Shown here piece after piece: positions 44,480 to 53,528 of a DNA stretch of 64,000 nt. The stretch spans positions 1-64,000 of the forward strand of contig CAISJD010000011.1 in the NCBI GenBank assembly GCA_903885605.1. Direction: 5' to 3'. The translations under genes were made by a program, and so were the position numbers. Numbering within the stretch: the stretch's first letter is position 1; each line of letters begins with the position of its first letter. The notes beneath the pieces are model-generated. The model saw only the letters and a program-made list of their open reading frames with translations. It was not told the DNA's origin and made no database searches. The DNA is from an uncultured Chthonomonas sp. (lineage in GTDB: Bacteria > Armatimonadota > Chthonomonadetes > Chthonomonadales > CAJBBX01).

Positions 44480-44500
44480 GCGCGCCGGTTCATGACAGGC

Positions 44501-44535
44501 GATGGCCCGGCTCCTGTGAACGGGACCGGGCCATC
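44501..44535. terminator. Bidirectional terminator between convergent giant genes
   Basis: Perfect 10-bp stem GATGGCCCGG / CCGGGCCATC with a 15-base loop, followed on the plus strand by TTTGC. Confidence 0.65.
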
Positions 44536-44557
44536 TTTGCGCCGGTGGCTCGGTGCG

Positions 44558-47500
44558 TCAGTTGATGGTCAGGGTGCCGGTGGCTGATGAGCCTGCGAAG
44601 GCGGCGTCGGCCTCGAAGGTGGCTGTGAACGGCCACGCCCCCGCGCTACCTGCCGGAGCGGTGAACGAGGCCCGCGCCGACCCATCGGCGCCGGTGGTCA
44701 CCGACGTCCGGGCCAACAACCCCGGAGCCTCGAAGACCACCCGCTTGGATGCGAGGGGCGCCAACGCTCCGTTTGGATGCTGTCGGTAGAGGATCGCGAC
44801 CAGGGTGGCAGTAGTGCCGGCCTTCGCCGTCCGGTTGGTAGTCCAAAGGTAGGTCTTGGCGTATGCCAGGACCGTGAAGGCGACCGCTGAGGTCGATGGA
44901 GCCCACGCGGCGTCCCCGGCGAACGCGGTGGTCTGGGTATGAGCCCCGATGCTGAGCCCGTCGGGCACGATCCATGCCAGCCGGGCGATGCCGTTGCTCG
45001 CGGTCACCGCTGAACCCAGCGCGCTGCCGTCCAGGGCGAACGCCAGCGACTTACCGCCCACGCCCGTGTACCCAGATGACCCGCTGAAGAGGTATGCGCT
45101 CAGGGTCACCTGATCGCCTGCCGCGCCCGACGCCGGCATCCCTGCGACCCTGGTGCGGGCTGCCACGGTCAGCTTGCCGGCGCCTGAGCTTGCGGCGTAC
45201 TGGCTATCGCCGGTGAAGTCGGCGGTGATGGCCTGCTCACCCAGGGAAGCAGCGGCAGGTATTGCGTAGGCTCGCGTCGCCTTGCCCGATGCGTCCGTCA
45301 GGCCGCCGCCTGCGGCCGTCCCGTTGACGCGGAATGCCACGGATGCGCCGGAAACGGGGCCGGCCGCAGAGGTAAGCGTCGCGGCGAGCATGACGGTGTC
45401 GCCTGCGGCGCCTGCCGCACTCGCGGCCACCAGCGTTGTCGCCATGGTCGTCACCGTCAGGACGCCTGAGCCCTCAGCCGGCGACCATTCAGACCCGGAG
45501 CCGGCGAAAGACGCGCCGATGGGGTAGCCGGCGCTCTGCGCAGTGGCCGGGATGGCGTATGCGCACCTAGCGGCGCCCGAGGCGTCCGTGGAGGCCGATC
45601 CCGCCGCGACACCCGACACTGTGAACGAAACGACAACAGCCGGGGCCGGTGCGCCGAAGGATGAGTCGGTGAGGAGAGCGGTAAGGTCAACCGTACGCCC
45701 CGCCGGAGACGAGAGGCTCGCCACCGTGAGGCCCGAAGCCCGGCTATAGACGCGCACGCTCGCCGATGCACCGGCGGCCACGAGATCGGCGCCGCCCACG
45801 AAGGTGACGGTGAGCGGCTTCACCCCTGCGGCCTCGCTTGCCGGAATGAGCCACGACGTGGCGGCTTGCCCCGTGGCGTCGGTGGTGGCTGATGCCGTCC
45901 ATCCTGCCACGCGGAAGGTGAGCGTCTTGCCGGCGACGGCCGCACCGTCGCACTGTCGCGTCAACCGGGCTGTGAGCGCGACGGATTTGCCGACACATCC
46001 CCACGTGTCTGAAGCCTCGATGGCTCCAGCAGGCACGATGCTCCAGGCCCTGGAGCCGGTCGATGGGTTGGTTGTCGAGTTGCCGGCGAACTGGGCGGCA
46101 ACACTCACGGGCCCGACGGCGGCGCCGGAGATCGTCACCGCCCTGGCCGCTCGTCCCGACAGGTTGGTGACCGCACTTCCGACACTCGTGCCGGCCAGGC
46201 TGAACCGGAGGGTTGCCGCGGCCAGCGCACGCAACGAGCCTGCAGGACCGATGCGGTAGAGGTAGGCAGTCAGGGTGGCCGGCGCGCCCGCGTTGGCGTT
46301 GCCCGACGGGACCCAGACCAGGCTGTCGGCCTTGGCGTAGACGGTCAGGGTGGCGGTGGCCGACGAGGAGGCGTAGATGCCGTCGCCGGCGAACGAGGCA
46401 TCAATGGCCTGCGTGGCGTCGGCTTCGGCAGGCGGGATGGCGTAGCTGAGCGCCGCCCGGCCGTCGCCGTCCGTGGGGCCGGCCTTCGCGAGGGCGGTGC
46501 CGTCGATGCCGAACGTCAAGGTCCTGTAGGCGATCCCGGCCCCGTCCTCCTCGCGGATCAGGTACGCCGCCAATGTGGCCTTGGCGCCGGCCCAGGCCGT
46601 GGCGTCGGGCAGGACGATCAGGCTGGCGTCCGCGGGACGCGTCCGGAGGCGCGCCACGAACGCATCGCCGTTGCCGGCCGGCGTTGTCTGTGCTGCCCAT
46701 GGAGTGGTCGGGAAGGCGCCAGACTGGCTGACGCCCGCGACGACGGCGTCTCCGCCGGGCGCCGGCGCCACGGCGTAGGCGGCGTCGAGGCCGAGGCCCC
46801 CCAGGTAGGTCGCGTGCTGCAGGGCGCCCGCCTCGTCCAACAGGGCCACGAACGCGTCGCCGCTACCGGCCGCTCCGGGCATCACGGCGTCGGCGGTGGT
46901 GGGAAGGTCGCTTGAGGCCGTGGCGCCGCAGATGGCCGCCATGCCCGACGTGAGGACCGCTACACCGTTGCCTGTGTCGTTGCCCGAGCCGCCGATGTAG
47001 CTGCCATAGAGCAGGGCGCCAACGTCCGGCGGTAGGTGCGCGATGAATGCGTCGCGGGTCGCAGGCGCCGCGGACGCATTGGACGACTGGAGGCAGCCGG
47101 AGGTGGTCGGCAGGTCGGCGGAGGTTGCGCTTCCGGTGATCCAGATCGAGCCGTCTGCTGCCAACGCCAGGCCCGTGGCCTCATCCATGCCTGAACCGCC
47201 CAGCAGGCTCGCGCCGGAGAGGACCGCGCAGTCGGCTCCGAGCCGGGCGATGAAGGCGTCCGAAACGCCCTTGAGCGTGGCCTGGAGGGCGCCTGCGGCG
47301 GCGGGGAAGTCGGCGGAGGAGGTGCGGCCCGCCACGACGATGCGCCCCTGGCTGTCAACAGCCACCCCACCCGCCGAGTCGCCTCCGGCGCCTCCGAGGT
47401 AGGTGGACGCGAGCAGCGTCGCGCCGGCGGCTGAGAGCCTCGTGACGCAGGCGTCGTACTCGTTGTACAGGAAGTCGGACCTGTTGGCCGTCTGGAACGC

Positions 47501-48730
47501 CGCCGGGGTGACAGGGTAATCGGTCGATGAGGTCGATCCGGCCACCACGACGGCGCCCGAAGGATCGATCGCCACCGAGTTCATCTGCTCGTCGGAGGAC
47601 CCGCCGAGGTAGGTGCCGAAGCCCAGGGCCGAGCCCCCTGCGCTGAGCTTGACGACGAAACCGTCGGTGGCGCCGCTGGGGCCCGTCGTGCGCAGGGCGC
47701 CGGCCGTGGTGGGCAGGTCCGGCGAGTCGGTGACACCGGTTGCGTAGGCGCAACCATCGGCGTCGATCGCCAGCCCTAGGATGCGGTCCGTTCCCGTTCC
47801 GCCATAGTACGTGGCATATACGATGCCGGCGCCGTCAGGTGTCAGCTTGGCGACGAAGCCGTCCTGGCAGCCTCCGGCCGACCGTTCGGGCTGCATGCCC
47901 TCGGTGGTGCCGGGGAGGTTGGCGGAGTAGGTCCAACCGGCGACGTAGGTGTTGCCCGCCGCATCGGTCGCGACGGCGCGGGCCTCATCCTGGGCCGACC
48001 CGCCGAGCAGTGATGAGTACTCCAGCGCAGGGTCGATGACGAGGGTGGCGCGCGGATCATGCCGACCGACCCGGAAGGCGACCTTCGTCTGCCCGGCGCC
48101 CGCCGGCGTCAGGACATAGCGGCACGGGACGGGCGTCCGTCTGCCGGCGCGCTCGGCATAGGCGACCGGCTTGCGCCAGTTGAGGGCGCCCGCGCTTGTG
48201 GCCAGCGTTAAGCCGCCTGCGCGCGTGAGGATGGCGTCGCCGCCCGTCAGGTGGAGGGCAGCGCGGCGGGCGGCGGCTCCGGGGCGCACGACAAAGTCGT
48301 ACTCAAGCGTGCGGCCGCCGTCGCGGAAGACGAGGTCTATGCCCGGCGCCACGTTCCTCCGCCGGGCCCGTGCGAAGAGCGGCGCCCCGGTGACCCAGCG
48401 CGTTCGGTCGGCGCCGACCAGGCTGTTGACTGCTCCGCCGGTGGCCTGTTCGCCGCACCATGTGCCGTTTGCGGCGGCTCCCGGCACCGCCATGCGCACG
48501 GTGGCGGGAACCTGCCCGGGTCGGCCGAAGACGAGGGTCATATCGGCGGCCCGCAGCAGGAGCGCGTACCCGCGTCCCCGAGCGGCCATCTGCACATCCG
48601 GCGTCGCCTGGCCAAGGTTCTTCTCGAACAGCACGGGCGGGCCCGCGTGCGCCCGGCGCGGCGCCGAGCCGCCTGCCAGGGCTCCCGCAGCAGCGCCGAG
48701 GGTGAGGAGCAGTCGTGATCTGTTCATCAT
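44558..48730 (-). CDS. Giant SBBP-repeat and Ig-like-repeat surface protein
   Basis: A 1390-residue secreted protein. Signal peptide: RLLLTLGAAAGALAGGSAPRRAHA. The N-terminal DUF7948-like region (FEKNLGQATPDVQMAARGRGYALLL) leads into about nine SBBP repeats (YSSLLGGSAQDEARAVATDAAGNTYVAGWT, then similar blocks with VDSQGRIVVAGRTSSADFP). After residue about 690 there are seven bacterial Ig-like repeats, each with GATLTAYL- or SFAGD-type strands, ending in ATGTLTIN. No sortase or PEP-CTERM signal is visible. Probable adhesin or structural surface protein. ATG 48730 follows AAGGAACC; the track start 49168 is inside the SGNH gene. Confidence 0.88.
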   Translation of the reverse strand: MMNRSRLLLTLGAAAGALAGGSAPRRAHAGPPVLFEKNLGQATPDVQMAARGRGYALLLRAADMTLVFGRPGQVPATVRMAVPGAAANGTWCGEQATGGAVNSLVGADRTRWVTGAPLFARARRRNVAPGIDLVFRDGGRTLEYDFVVRPGAAARRAALHLTGGDAILTRAGGLTLATSAGALNWRKPVAYAERAGRRTPVPCRYVLTPAGAGQTKVAFRVGRHDPRATLVIDPALEYSSLLGGSAQDEARAVATDAAGNTYVAGWTYSANLPGTTEGMQPERSAGGCQDGFVAKLTPDGAGIVYATYYGGTGTDRILGLAIDADGCAYATGVTDSPDLPTTAGALRTTGPSGATDGFVVKLSAGGSALGFGTYLGGSSDEQMNSVAIDPSGAVVVAGSTSSTDYPVTPAAFQTANRSDFLYNEYDACVTRLSAAGATLLASTYLGGAGGDSAGGVAVDSQGRIVVAGRTSSADFPAAAGALQATLKGVSDAFIARLGADCAVLSGASLLGGSGMDEATGLALAADGSIWITGSATSADLPTTSGCLQSSNASAAPATRDAFIAHLPPDVGALLYGSYIGGSGNDTGNGVAVLTSGMAAICGATASSDLPTTADAVMPGAAGSGDAFVALLDEAGALQHATYLGGLGLDAAYAVAPAPGGDAVVAGVSQSGAFPTTPWAAQTTPAGNGDAFVARLRTRPADASLIVLPDATAWAGAKATLAAYLIREEDGAGIAYRTLTFGIDGTALAKAGPTDGDGRAALSYAIPPAEADATQAIDASFAGDGIYASSSATATLTVYAKADSLVWVPSGNANAGAPATLTAYLYRIGPAGSLRALAAATLRFSLAGTSVGSAVTNLSGRAARAVTISGAAVGPVSVAAQFAGNSTTNPSTGSRAWSIVPAGAIEASDTWGCVGKSVALTARLTRQCDGAAVAGKTLTFRVAGWTASATTDATGQAATSWLIPASEAAGVKPLTVTFVGGADLVAAGASASVRVYSRASGLTVASLSSPAGRTVDLTALLTDSSFGAPAPAVVVSFTVSGVAAGSASTDASGAARCAYAIPATAQSAGYPIGASFAGSGSEWSPAEGSGVLTVTTMATTLVAASAAGAAGDTVMLAATLTSAAGPVSGASVAFRVNGTAAGGGLTDASGKATRAYAIPAAASLGEQAITADFTGDSQYAASSGAGKLTVAARTRVAGMPASGAAGDQVTLSAYLFSGSSGYTGVGGKSLAFALDGSALGSAVTASNGIARLAWIVPDGLSIGAHTQTTAFAGDAAWAPSTSAVAFTVLAYAKTYLWTTNRTAKAGTTATLVAILYRQHPNGALAPLASKRVVFEAPGLLARTSVTTGADGSARASFTAPAGSAGAWPFTATFEADAAFAGSSATGTLTIN

Positions 48731-48758
48731 GGTTCCTTCGTGCCCGACGCGCCGGCGA

Positions 48759-50018
48759 CTAGAAGGCGACGAGCTGGTAGTACTGCTGCTTGGGCTGCGC
48801 CAGCGACCAGACCCGCTGTGCCAGTTCGGTCTCCACGTCGTCCATCGCCGTGGCCGCCCGGTCCATGGTCGGTTGGCTGACCACGGGTGACAGCGCATAC
48901 TCCAGGGCCCGCCAGCGTGAGCGGAAGAGGGCCGCCCGGGCCTGGACCGCCTGGTAGACCTGCCAGGCTTGCTTGTACATAGGCGTCGTGGAGTACCGTG
49001 CGAGGTTGACGCCGGCGCCGAGCTGGGCGGGCGTGAAGTCACCCACATAGGAGGTGCCGATGAACAGGTGGTAGCGCGACGCCGGCAGGTTGCTGATCTG
49101 AAGCCGCTCCATGTTGAGGTTGTCCATGAAACCCGAGTAGGTGGCGGCCAGGTCGCTACCCCTGTCACCCCAGTTCACGGGGTAGGGCAGGCAGGTGTCG
49201 GTCTGGTACCACTTGAGGGTGGTGGCGGTGGCGACGACGCCGGTCAATGAGGCATTGACAGATGCTGTCACCGTGCCTGAAGCGCTGAGCCGGACATCGG
49301 TGACGGTTCCCGGTGCATTCCAGCCGGTTAGCACGGCGCCTGCCATGGCGAGGCTCATTCCCTCACCGGGGTGGATGCGGTCGCCGATAAGGAGCTTGGC
49401 CCAGGCGGCGTCCACCGGCAGCACGGCCTTCAGGGCATCGACCATGGGCGTGTTCATATCGACCGAGCGATGGCCTTGCGCGGCCGCCAGGTTCGTGACG
49501 TAGGCGCCGTAGGTCTGCATGACCCCGTTGTAGCCACCGGCAAACGAGGGCTCGCGCGTCACGTCGTCATAGGCCGGCGGCGTGCTCAGGGTGAACCGGA
49601 CGCCCGGGCACGCGTAGCTCATCTTTGCCAGCAGGTTTCGATAGCCCGTCGTGAATGCCGAGAAGCGGTCGGCGGAGAACGCGACATAGCCGCCGTCGTT
49701 CGACCCCAACAGGATTGCGATGACGTCGGGCAGACGCGGCGCCACGTCCCGGTTGATGCGTGTGTCGATGGTGCCGCCGGCGCTCCGCCATGTGGTTTCG
49801 CCTGACCACGCCACGTTGAAGAAGCGGCATCGGTGCGCCGGGAGGCGCGTTGCGACGAAGGTCTCAAGCACAAGTGGCCACTTGTCCAGCTCTGTGATGC
49901 TATCACCGTACAGGACTACCCTGTCGCTGGGTTGGAGGAAGAACTGGCCTGAACACGGGTGCGGCCACAACGCGAACGTGACCGCGGCAAGCCATACCAA
50001 AGGTCTCAGTTTCGGCAT
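48759..50018 (-). CDS. Secreted SGNH/GDSL hydrolase
   Basis: Ester hydrolase fold of 419 residues. Signal peptide: LRPLVWLAAVTFALWPHPCSGQ. The SGNH blocks are present: Ser in VVLYGDSITELDKW, Gly/Asn region VAWSGETTWRS, GSNDGG, and the Asp-His dyad in LLIGDRIHPGEGMSLAM. A C-terminal region (about residues 250-419) is unlike the usual short GDSL enzymes and ends in PKQQYYQLVAF. Possible de-acetylation or de-esterification of polysaccharide. 28 bases upstream of the giant repeat gene, probably one transcript. ATG 50018 follows GAGGTGTGGG. Confidence 0.88.
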   Translation of the reverse strand: MPKLRPLVWLAAVTFALWPHPCSGQFFLQPSDRVVLYGDSITELDKWPLVLETFVATRLPAHRCRFFNVAWSGETTWRSAGGTIDTRINRDVAPRLPDVIAILLGSNDGGYVAFSADRFSAFTTGYRNLLAKMSYACPGVRFTLSTPPAYDDVTREPSFAGGYNGVMQTYGAYVTNLAAAQGHRSVDMNTPMVDALKAVLPVDAAWAKLLIGDRIHPGEGMSLAMAGAVLTGWNAPGTVTDVRLSASGTVTASVNASLTGVVATATTLKWYQTDTCLPYPVNWGDRGSDLAATYSGFMDNLNMERLQISNLPASRYHLFIGTSYVGDFTPAQLGAGVNLARYSTTPMYKQAWQVYQAVQARAALFRSRWRALEYALSPVVSQPTMDRAATAMDDVETELAQRVWSLAQPKQQYYQLVAF

Positions 50019-50065
50019 TCCCACACCTCGGTAGCTTCTGCATGAACGGCTCGAGGCCGGTAGCG

Positions 50066-50100
50066 GCACCCCTGCCGGCCGGAGAGGCGGGCAGGGGTGC
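50066..50100 (-). terminator. Hairpin after the exported monohaem protein gene
   Basis: Perfect 11-bp stem GCACCCCTGCC / GGCAGGGGTGC with a 13-base loop. It may terminate or attenuate transcription into the SGNH gene. Confidence 0.5.
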
Positions 50101-50110
50101 ACGTATCAGC

Positions 50111-51115
50111 CTAGTCGAGGGCGAAGAACTCCAGGGTCCTGCCCGTGTTGTCCTTGCCTGCGGTCAGCACGAGGAAGCCCCAGGTCTTGCCGTCCTTGGG
50201 ATCGAGGCCGTAGGCGACGTCGAGCACCGTGCCTGCCAGCTTGGGGCTGGTCCAGATCGGCTTCAGCGAGCCGGCGGCGATGGCTGCCATATCGGTGACC
50301 ACGATCTTGGCGTCAGCGCCCTCACCCATGACGACCCACGCGGAGAGGGTATTGTCCGCCCGCGCATCGACCAGGCCGAAGATGCCTGTCTTGATCAGGT
50401 CGCTAGGCCAGCCCAGGGCAGCCAGGGCCTCCACTGGCAACCTTGCCGTCAGCCAGGTATAGGTTCCCGCGCCCTGGTCGGGCATCACCATCGAGGGGCC
50501 GTACCCGAGGCCGTCGGCGGCGTCCGGTTTCACGGTCCAGACGGACGGCTGGCCGGCGCCGTCGAAGAAGAAGGCGCACTCCACTCCGTCGGTGAAGCGG
50601 ACGCTGCCGGTGATGGCCTCCACGGAGGGTGACGCGATCTTGGTGTAGGCGTCGCCCTTCTTCACGAAGACGGCGCCTGGCACGACGATGGAACCGCCGG
50701 CACTGGCGCCTGAGAAGGAGCCGGCGACGAACTGGGAGGCCTTGGGGCCCAGGTCAACCGTGGTATCGGTTACCGCCTTGCCGTCCGCAATCTTGTGGAG
50801 CGTCAGCGTCGTGCCCGCACCCAAGGTGGCGACGCGCATGCTGTGCTTGCCGTCGGCGTCGACCAGGGCGGCCCGGCGGGCGTCGGCCGGCGCCTCGACG
50901 CGCCACGAGGAGACGTAGGCCGGCGGCAGTCCTGCCAGGCTGAGTTTGTGGGCCTTGTAGTAGGCGCCCTTGGTGTTCAGCTTCACGCTGTCAGCGGAGA
51001 CGTGGCAGTAGGTGCACGCCTTCTTCTCTTTGGCTGCGTACTTGGCAGTCGCCCAGGCGGGCGTTGTAGCGGCTAGGCTTGCCGCAACCAGTGCGGCCGC
51101 TGCCCATCGTACCAT
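50111..51115 (-). CDS. Exported protein with a single haem-c motif
   Basis: A 334-residue protein with signal peptide (VRWAAAALVAASLAATTPAWA) and CTYCH at residues 34-38 in KKACTYCHVSADSVKLNTKGAYY, which looks like a c-type haem site right after the signal. The remaining 290 residues form a repetitive beta-rich region with no recognised family (GSIVVPGAVFVKKGDAY, LDVAYGLDPKDGKTWGF). It may be a periplasmic electron carrier or sensor. ATG 51115 follows GAGGAGAAGCC; the track start 51154 adds an improbable leader. Operon partner of the CoA-binding gene 35 bases upstream. Confidence 0.8.
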   Translation of the reverse strand: MVRWAAAALVAASLAATTPAWATAKYAAKEKKACTYCHVSADSVKLNTKGAYYKAHKLSLAGLPPAYVSSWRVEAPADARRAALVDADGKHSMRVATLGAGTTLTLHKIADGKAVTDTTVDLGPKASQFVAGSFSGASAGGSIVVPGAVFVKKGDAYTKIASPSVEAITGSVRFTDGVECAFFFDGAGQPSVWTVKPDAADGLGYGPSMVMPDQGAGTYTWLTARLPVEALAALGWPSDLIKTGIFGLVDARADNTLSAWVVMGEGADAKIVVTDMAAIAAGSLKPIWTSPKLAGTVLDVAYGLDPKDGKTWGFLVLTAGKDNTGRTLEFFALD

Positions 51116-51150
51116 TGGCTTCTCCTCGACCTCTCGGGTCTGGGTCGTGT

Positions 51151-51597
51151 TCACTTACGGAAACGAGTGGCTACCGCCACCATGACGCAGGGGCCTCCGT
51201 AGACGGCCTGCATGCCGTGGGCGCGGGCCAGGTTGACCGCGGCTTCGGATTCCGAGCCGGGCTGCATCCAGACGATGCGGATGCCCGCATCTCCCGCCGC
51301 GGGCAGGGCGTGCTCGGTGGCGGCGGGCGGCGTCACTGTGACCAGCAAGTCGGGCTTCACTGGCAGGCAGTCGAGCTGAGGGTAGACCGGGTCGCCGTCA
51401 ATCTCGTCTGCATTGGGGTTCACGGCGTAGACCTGGTACCCGGCGCGCTTCATGGAGGTGTAGACCTTGTGCCCGTACTTCGCCGCGTCTCGCGACGCGC
51501 CGAGCACGGCGACGGAGCGGGCGCCCAGCGCCGCGTCGATCACGTGCCTGAACGTCGCCGCGGTCTCATTGCCGGGCCGTGTTGCATCTTCGCGCAT
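51151..51597 (-). CDS. CoA-binding domain protein (YccU-like)
   Basis: A 148-residue single CoA-binding Rossmann domain: ARSVAVLGASRDAAKYGHKVYTSMKRAGYQVYAVNP, YPQLDCLPVKPDLLVTVTPPA, GIRIVWMQPGSESEAAVNLARAHGMQAVYGGPCVMV. Short members of this family are widespread with unknown cellular role. The final Cys in GGPCVMV is the usual family end. It is divergent from rnpB. Confidence 0.9.
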   Translation of the reverse strand: MREDATRPGNETAATFRHVIDAALGARSVAVLGASRDAAKYGHKVYTSMKRAGYQVYAVNPNADEIDGDPVYPQLDCLPVKPDLLVTVTPPAATEHALPAAGDAGIRIVWMQPGSESEAAVNLARAHGMQAVYGGPCVMVAVATRFRK

Positions 51598-51667
51598 ACG
51601 ATCCTCTTCCAGCCCGCAATCGCGAGCGACTCACCTGCCCATATTCTACCGGTTGGACCTGCCGTGC

Positions 51668-51673
51668 TACAAT
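51668..51673 (+). promoter_or_regulatory. Probable -10 box of rnpB
   Basis: TACAAT lies 7 bases before the first paired base of the RNA. No good -35 box at 16-18 bases. Confidence 0.5.
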
Positions 51674-51680
51674 CACCAAC

Positions 51681-52016
51681 GGCAGAGGGTTGGGTGGCCG
51701 CTCCGGCGCTTGCCGGGGAGGAAAGTCCGGGCTCCACAGGGCACGATGCCGGATAACGTCCGGGCGGGGCGACCCGACGGAAAGTGGCACAGAAAAGACA
51801 CAGCCGCTTCGGCGGCAACGGTGAAATGGTGCGGCAAGAGCGCACCGGCGGCCGGGAGACCGGTCGGCCTGCCAAACCCCATTGGGAGCAAGGCTCGATA
51901 GGAGGGTGTGAAGCTGCCCGCTGACCCTCCGGGTGAGCCGCTTGAGGCCGCGAGCAATCGCGCGTCCCAGACAGATGGCCACACAAAGACAGAACCCGGC
52001 TTATAGACCCTCTGCC
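51681..52016 (+). ncRNA. rnpB: RNase P RNA, bacterial type A
   Basis: Catalytic RNA that trims tRNA 5' ends. Conserved blocks are plain: GAGGAAAGTCCGGGCTCC, ACAGAAA, GCCAAACCCC, GAGCAAGG and ACAGAACCCGGCTTATAG. The 5' end (GGCAGAGGGT) pairs with the 3' end (ACCCTCTGCC), which fixes the boundaries to within a few bases. The length (about 336) is normal. The ORFs in this stretch on both strands are artefacts. Confidence 0.96.
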
Positions 52017-52052
52017 ACCACCGTCCGCACCATACCCCTCGGCGCCGATCGT

Positions 52053-52081
52053 TTGACTCGGCCGTAGGGGTCTGGTATACT
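52053..52081 (+). promoter_or_regulatory. Sigma70-type promoter of infC
   Basis: TTGACT, 17 bases and TATACT, ending 40 bases before the infC start. The promoter lies within an imperfect palindrome (52029-52076) that could end rnpB transcription. Confidence 0.75.
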
Positions 52082-52121
52082 TGACCCCGTTCGAGTCGAG
52101 TACCACACTGGGGGTCCATCC

Positions 52122-52652
52122 ATCAACAAAGATTTCCGCGTCAATGAGCAGATCCTGCGCTTCTCCCGGGAGTACCCGCGGGTGCGGGACGTACGCCTGA
52201 TCGGTGAAGACGGCGAGCAGCTCGGTATCATCGAAGTTCGGCAGGCCCTGGCAATGGCCAAGGAGCGTGGCCTCGACCTGATCGAGGTGGCTCCTCAGGC
52301 TGCGCCTCCTGTCTGCCGCGTCATGGACTACGGCCGCTACAAGTACGAGCAAGGCAAGCGTGACAGGGAATCCCAGAAGAAACAGAAGGGTGGCGACCTG
52401 AAGGGGCTCTTCCTCAGGCCGGGCACCGACGACCATGACCTTGAGTTCAAGCTCAAGAACACCATGAAGTTTCTTCAGGATGGGGACAAGGTGAAGGTGA
52501 CCGTCAGGTTCCGGAGCCGCGAGATCACCCATCCCGAGTTCGGAAGGCGACTTCTGGACCGGGTTGTGGAGGCCTCGGTGGACGTGGCAGTCGTTGAGAA
52601 GCCACCGTCGATGGAAGGCCGGACCATGACGATGATTCTCGCACCCAAGTAA
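52122..52652 (+). CDS. infC: Translation initiation factor IF-3, with a non-canonical ATC start
   Basis: Binds the 30S subunit and proofreads initiation. The essential N-terminal region INKDFRVNEQI lies upstream of every ATG, GTG or TTG in the frame; the track begins at GTG 52182, inside the protein. The only sensible start is ATC 52122, with GGGGG 7 bases upstream. Non-AUG starts are known for infC and serve autoregulation by IF-3. Domains: IF3-N (QLGIIEVRQALAMAKERGLDLIEVAPQAAPPVCRVMDYGRYKYEQ) and IF3-C (HDLEFKLKNTMKFLQDGDKVKVTVRFRSREITHPEFGRRLL). 176 residues. Confidence 0.95.
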   Translation: MNKDFRVNEQILRFSREYPRVRDVRLIGEDGEQLGIIEVRQALAMAKERGLDLIEVAPQAAPPVCRVMDYGRYKYEQGKRDRESQKKQKGGDLKGLFLRPGTDDHDLEFKLKNTMKFLQDGDKVKVTVRFRSREITHPEFGRRLLDRVVEASVDVAVVEKPPSMEGRTMTMILAPK

Positions 52653-52763
52653 CTCGACGGGTCCATCGGATTGGATGTGGCGGCGACGGCCCGCTCGCGG
52701 GTCGTCGCCCGTTCGTTCGTGTACGGCTTGGCGGACCTAACCGCCACGCCTCGAGGTGACAGG

Positions 52764-52964
52764 ATGCCGAAGCAGAAGACGCGTAAGACCGTGGCCAAGC
52801 GGTTCAAGATCACCGGTACCGGCAAGCTCATGCGCCGTTCAACCGGTATGAACCACCTGATGCGGAAGAAGACCAACTCCCAGAAGCGCGTGCTCACCAA
52901 GGGCACCGAGCTCTTCAAGGGTGACAAGTCCCGCATCGTCCGCATGCTTGCCGGAATCAACTAA
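52764..52964 (+). CDS. rpmI: 50S ribosomal protein L35
   Basis: Small basic protein of the large subunit: MPKQKTRKTVAKRFKITGTGKLMRR, then HLMRKKTNSQKRVL, 66 residues, as expected. ATG 52764 follows GAGGTGACAGG. Second gene of infC-rpmI-rplT. Confidence 0.96.
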   Translation: MPKQKTRKTVAKRFKITGTGKLMRRSTGMNHLMRKKTNSQKRVLTKGTELFKGDKSRIVRMLAGIN

Positions 52965-53048
52965 CCCAAGTCCCAGCCGCATGGCGGCGCTCGAGCACGG
53001 GAACCCGAAGTGGGCCCCAGGCCCCTCCCGTCTATGAGGAGAGTATGA

Positions 53049-53414
53049 ATGGCTAGAGTCAAACGTGGCATGATGGTCCACAAGCGCCACAAGAAGGTGC
53101 TTGAGGCCGCAAGCGGCTATTTCGCCGGCAAGAGGTCGCTCTTCAAGACCGCTAACGAGCAGATCCAGAAGAGCGGCAACTACGCGTATCGCGACCGGCG
53201 CAACAAGAAGCGCAACTTCCGCCGCCTCTGGATCACCCGCATCAACGCCGCCTGCCGCATGAACGGGATGCCGTACAACCGCTTCATGGAGGGCCTGCGC
53301 AAGGGTGGCGTGATGATTGATCGGAAGGTCCTGGCCGATCTGGCAGTGCACGATCCGGCGACGTTTGCGAAGATCGTGGCCCAGGCGGCGAGCGGGCTTA
53401 CGGTCACCGAGTAG
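53049..53414 (+). CDS. rplT: 50S ribosomal protein L20
   Basis: Early-assembly 23S rRNA binding protein of 121 residues: [62 protein letters not shown], and [34 protein letters not shown]. Ribosome binding site GAGGAGAG before ATG. L20 often represses its own operon in other bacteria; no leader structure was resolved here. Confidence 0.97.
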   Translation: MARVKRGMMVHKRHKKVLEAASGYFAGKRSLFKTANEQIQKSGNYAYRDRRNKKRNFRRLWITRINAACRMNGMPYNRFMEGLRKGGVMIDRKVLADLAVHDPATFAKIVAQAASGLTVTE

Positions 53415-53451
53415 CCGGCGTCTCAGTTCGAACATCTGTCAGGCAAAGCTT

Positions 53452-53495
53452 ACGCCCCGCTCGCAGGCTCTTCCGGGAGCTTGCACGCGGGGCGT
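53452..53495 (+). terminator. Terminator or attenuator between rplT and pheS
   Basis: Perfect 9-bp outer stem ACGCCCCGC / GCGGGGCGT with an inner GCAGGCTC/GAGCTTGC helix, followed by TTTGTG. Its place upstream of pheST allows termination or attenuation; no T-box consensus was recognised. Confidence 0.7.
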
Positions 53496-53528
53496 TTGTG
53501 CGAGGGGCGTAGGTCAGGGGGCGACGGC

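Noticed and set aside
44501-44535. Palindrome considered as a mobile-element end or REP element
   Set aside because: It occurs once, lies exactly between two convergent stops and has terminator geometry.
52029-52076. Imperfect palindrome considered as an rnpB terminator
   Set aside because: It has no U-tract and contains the infC -35 and part of the -10 box; probably coincidental or dual-use, so not listed separately.
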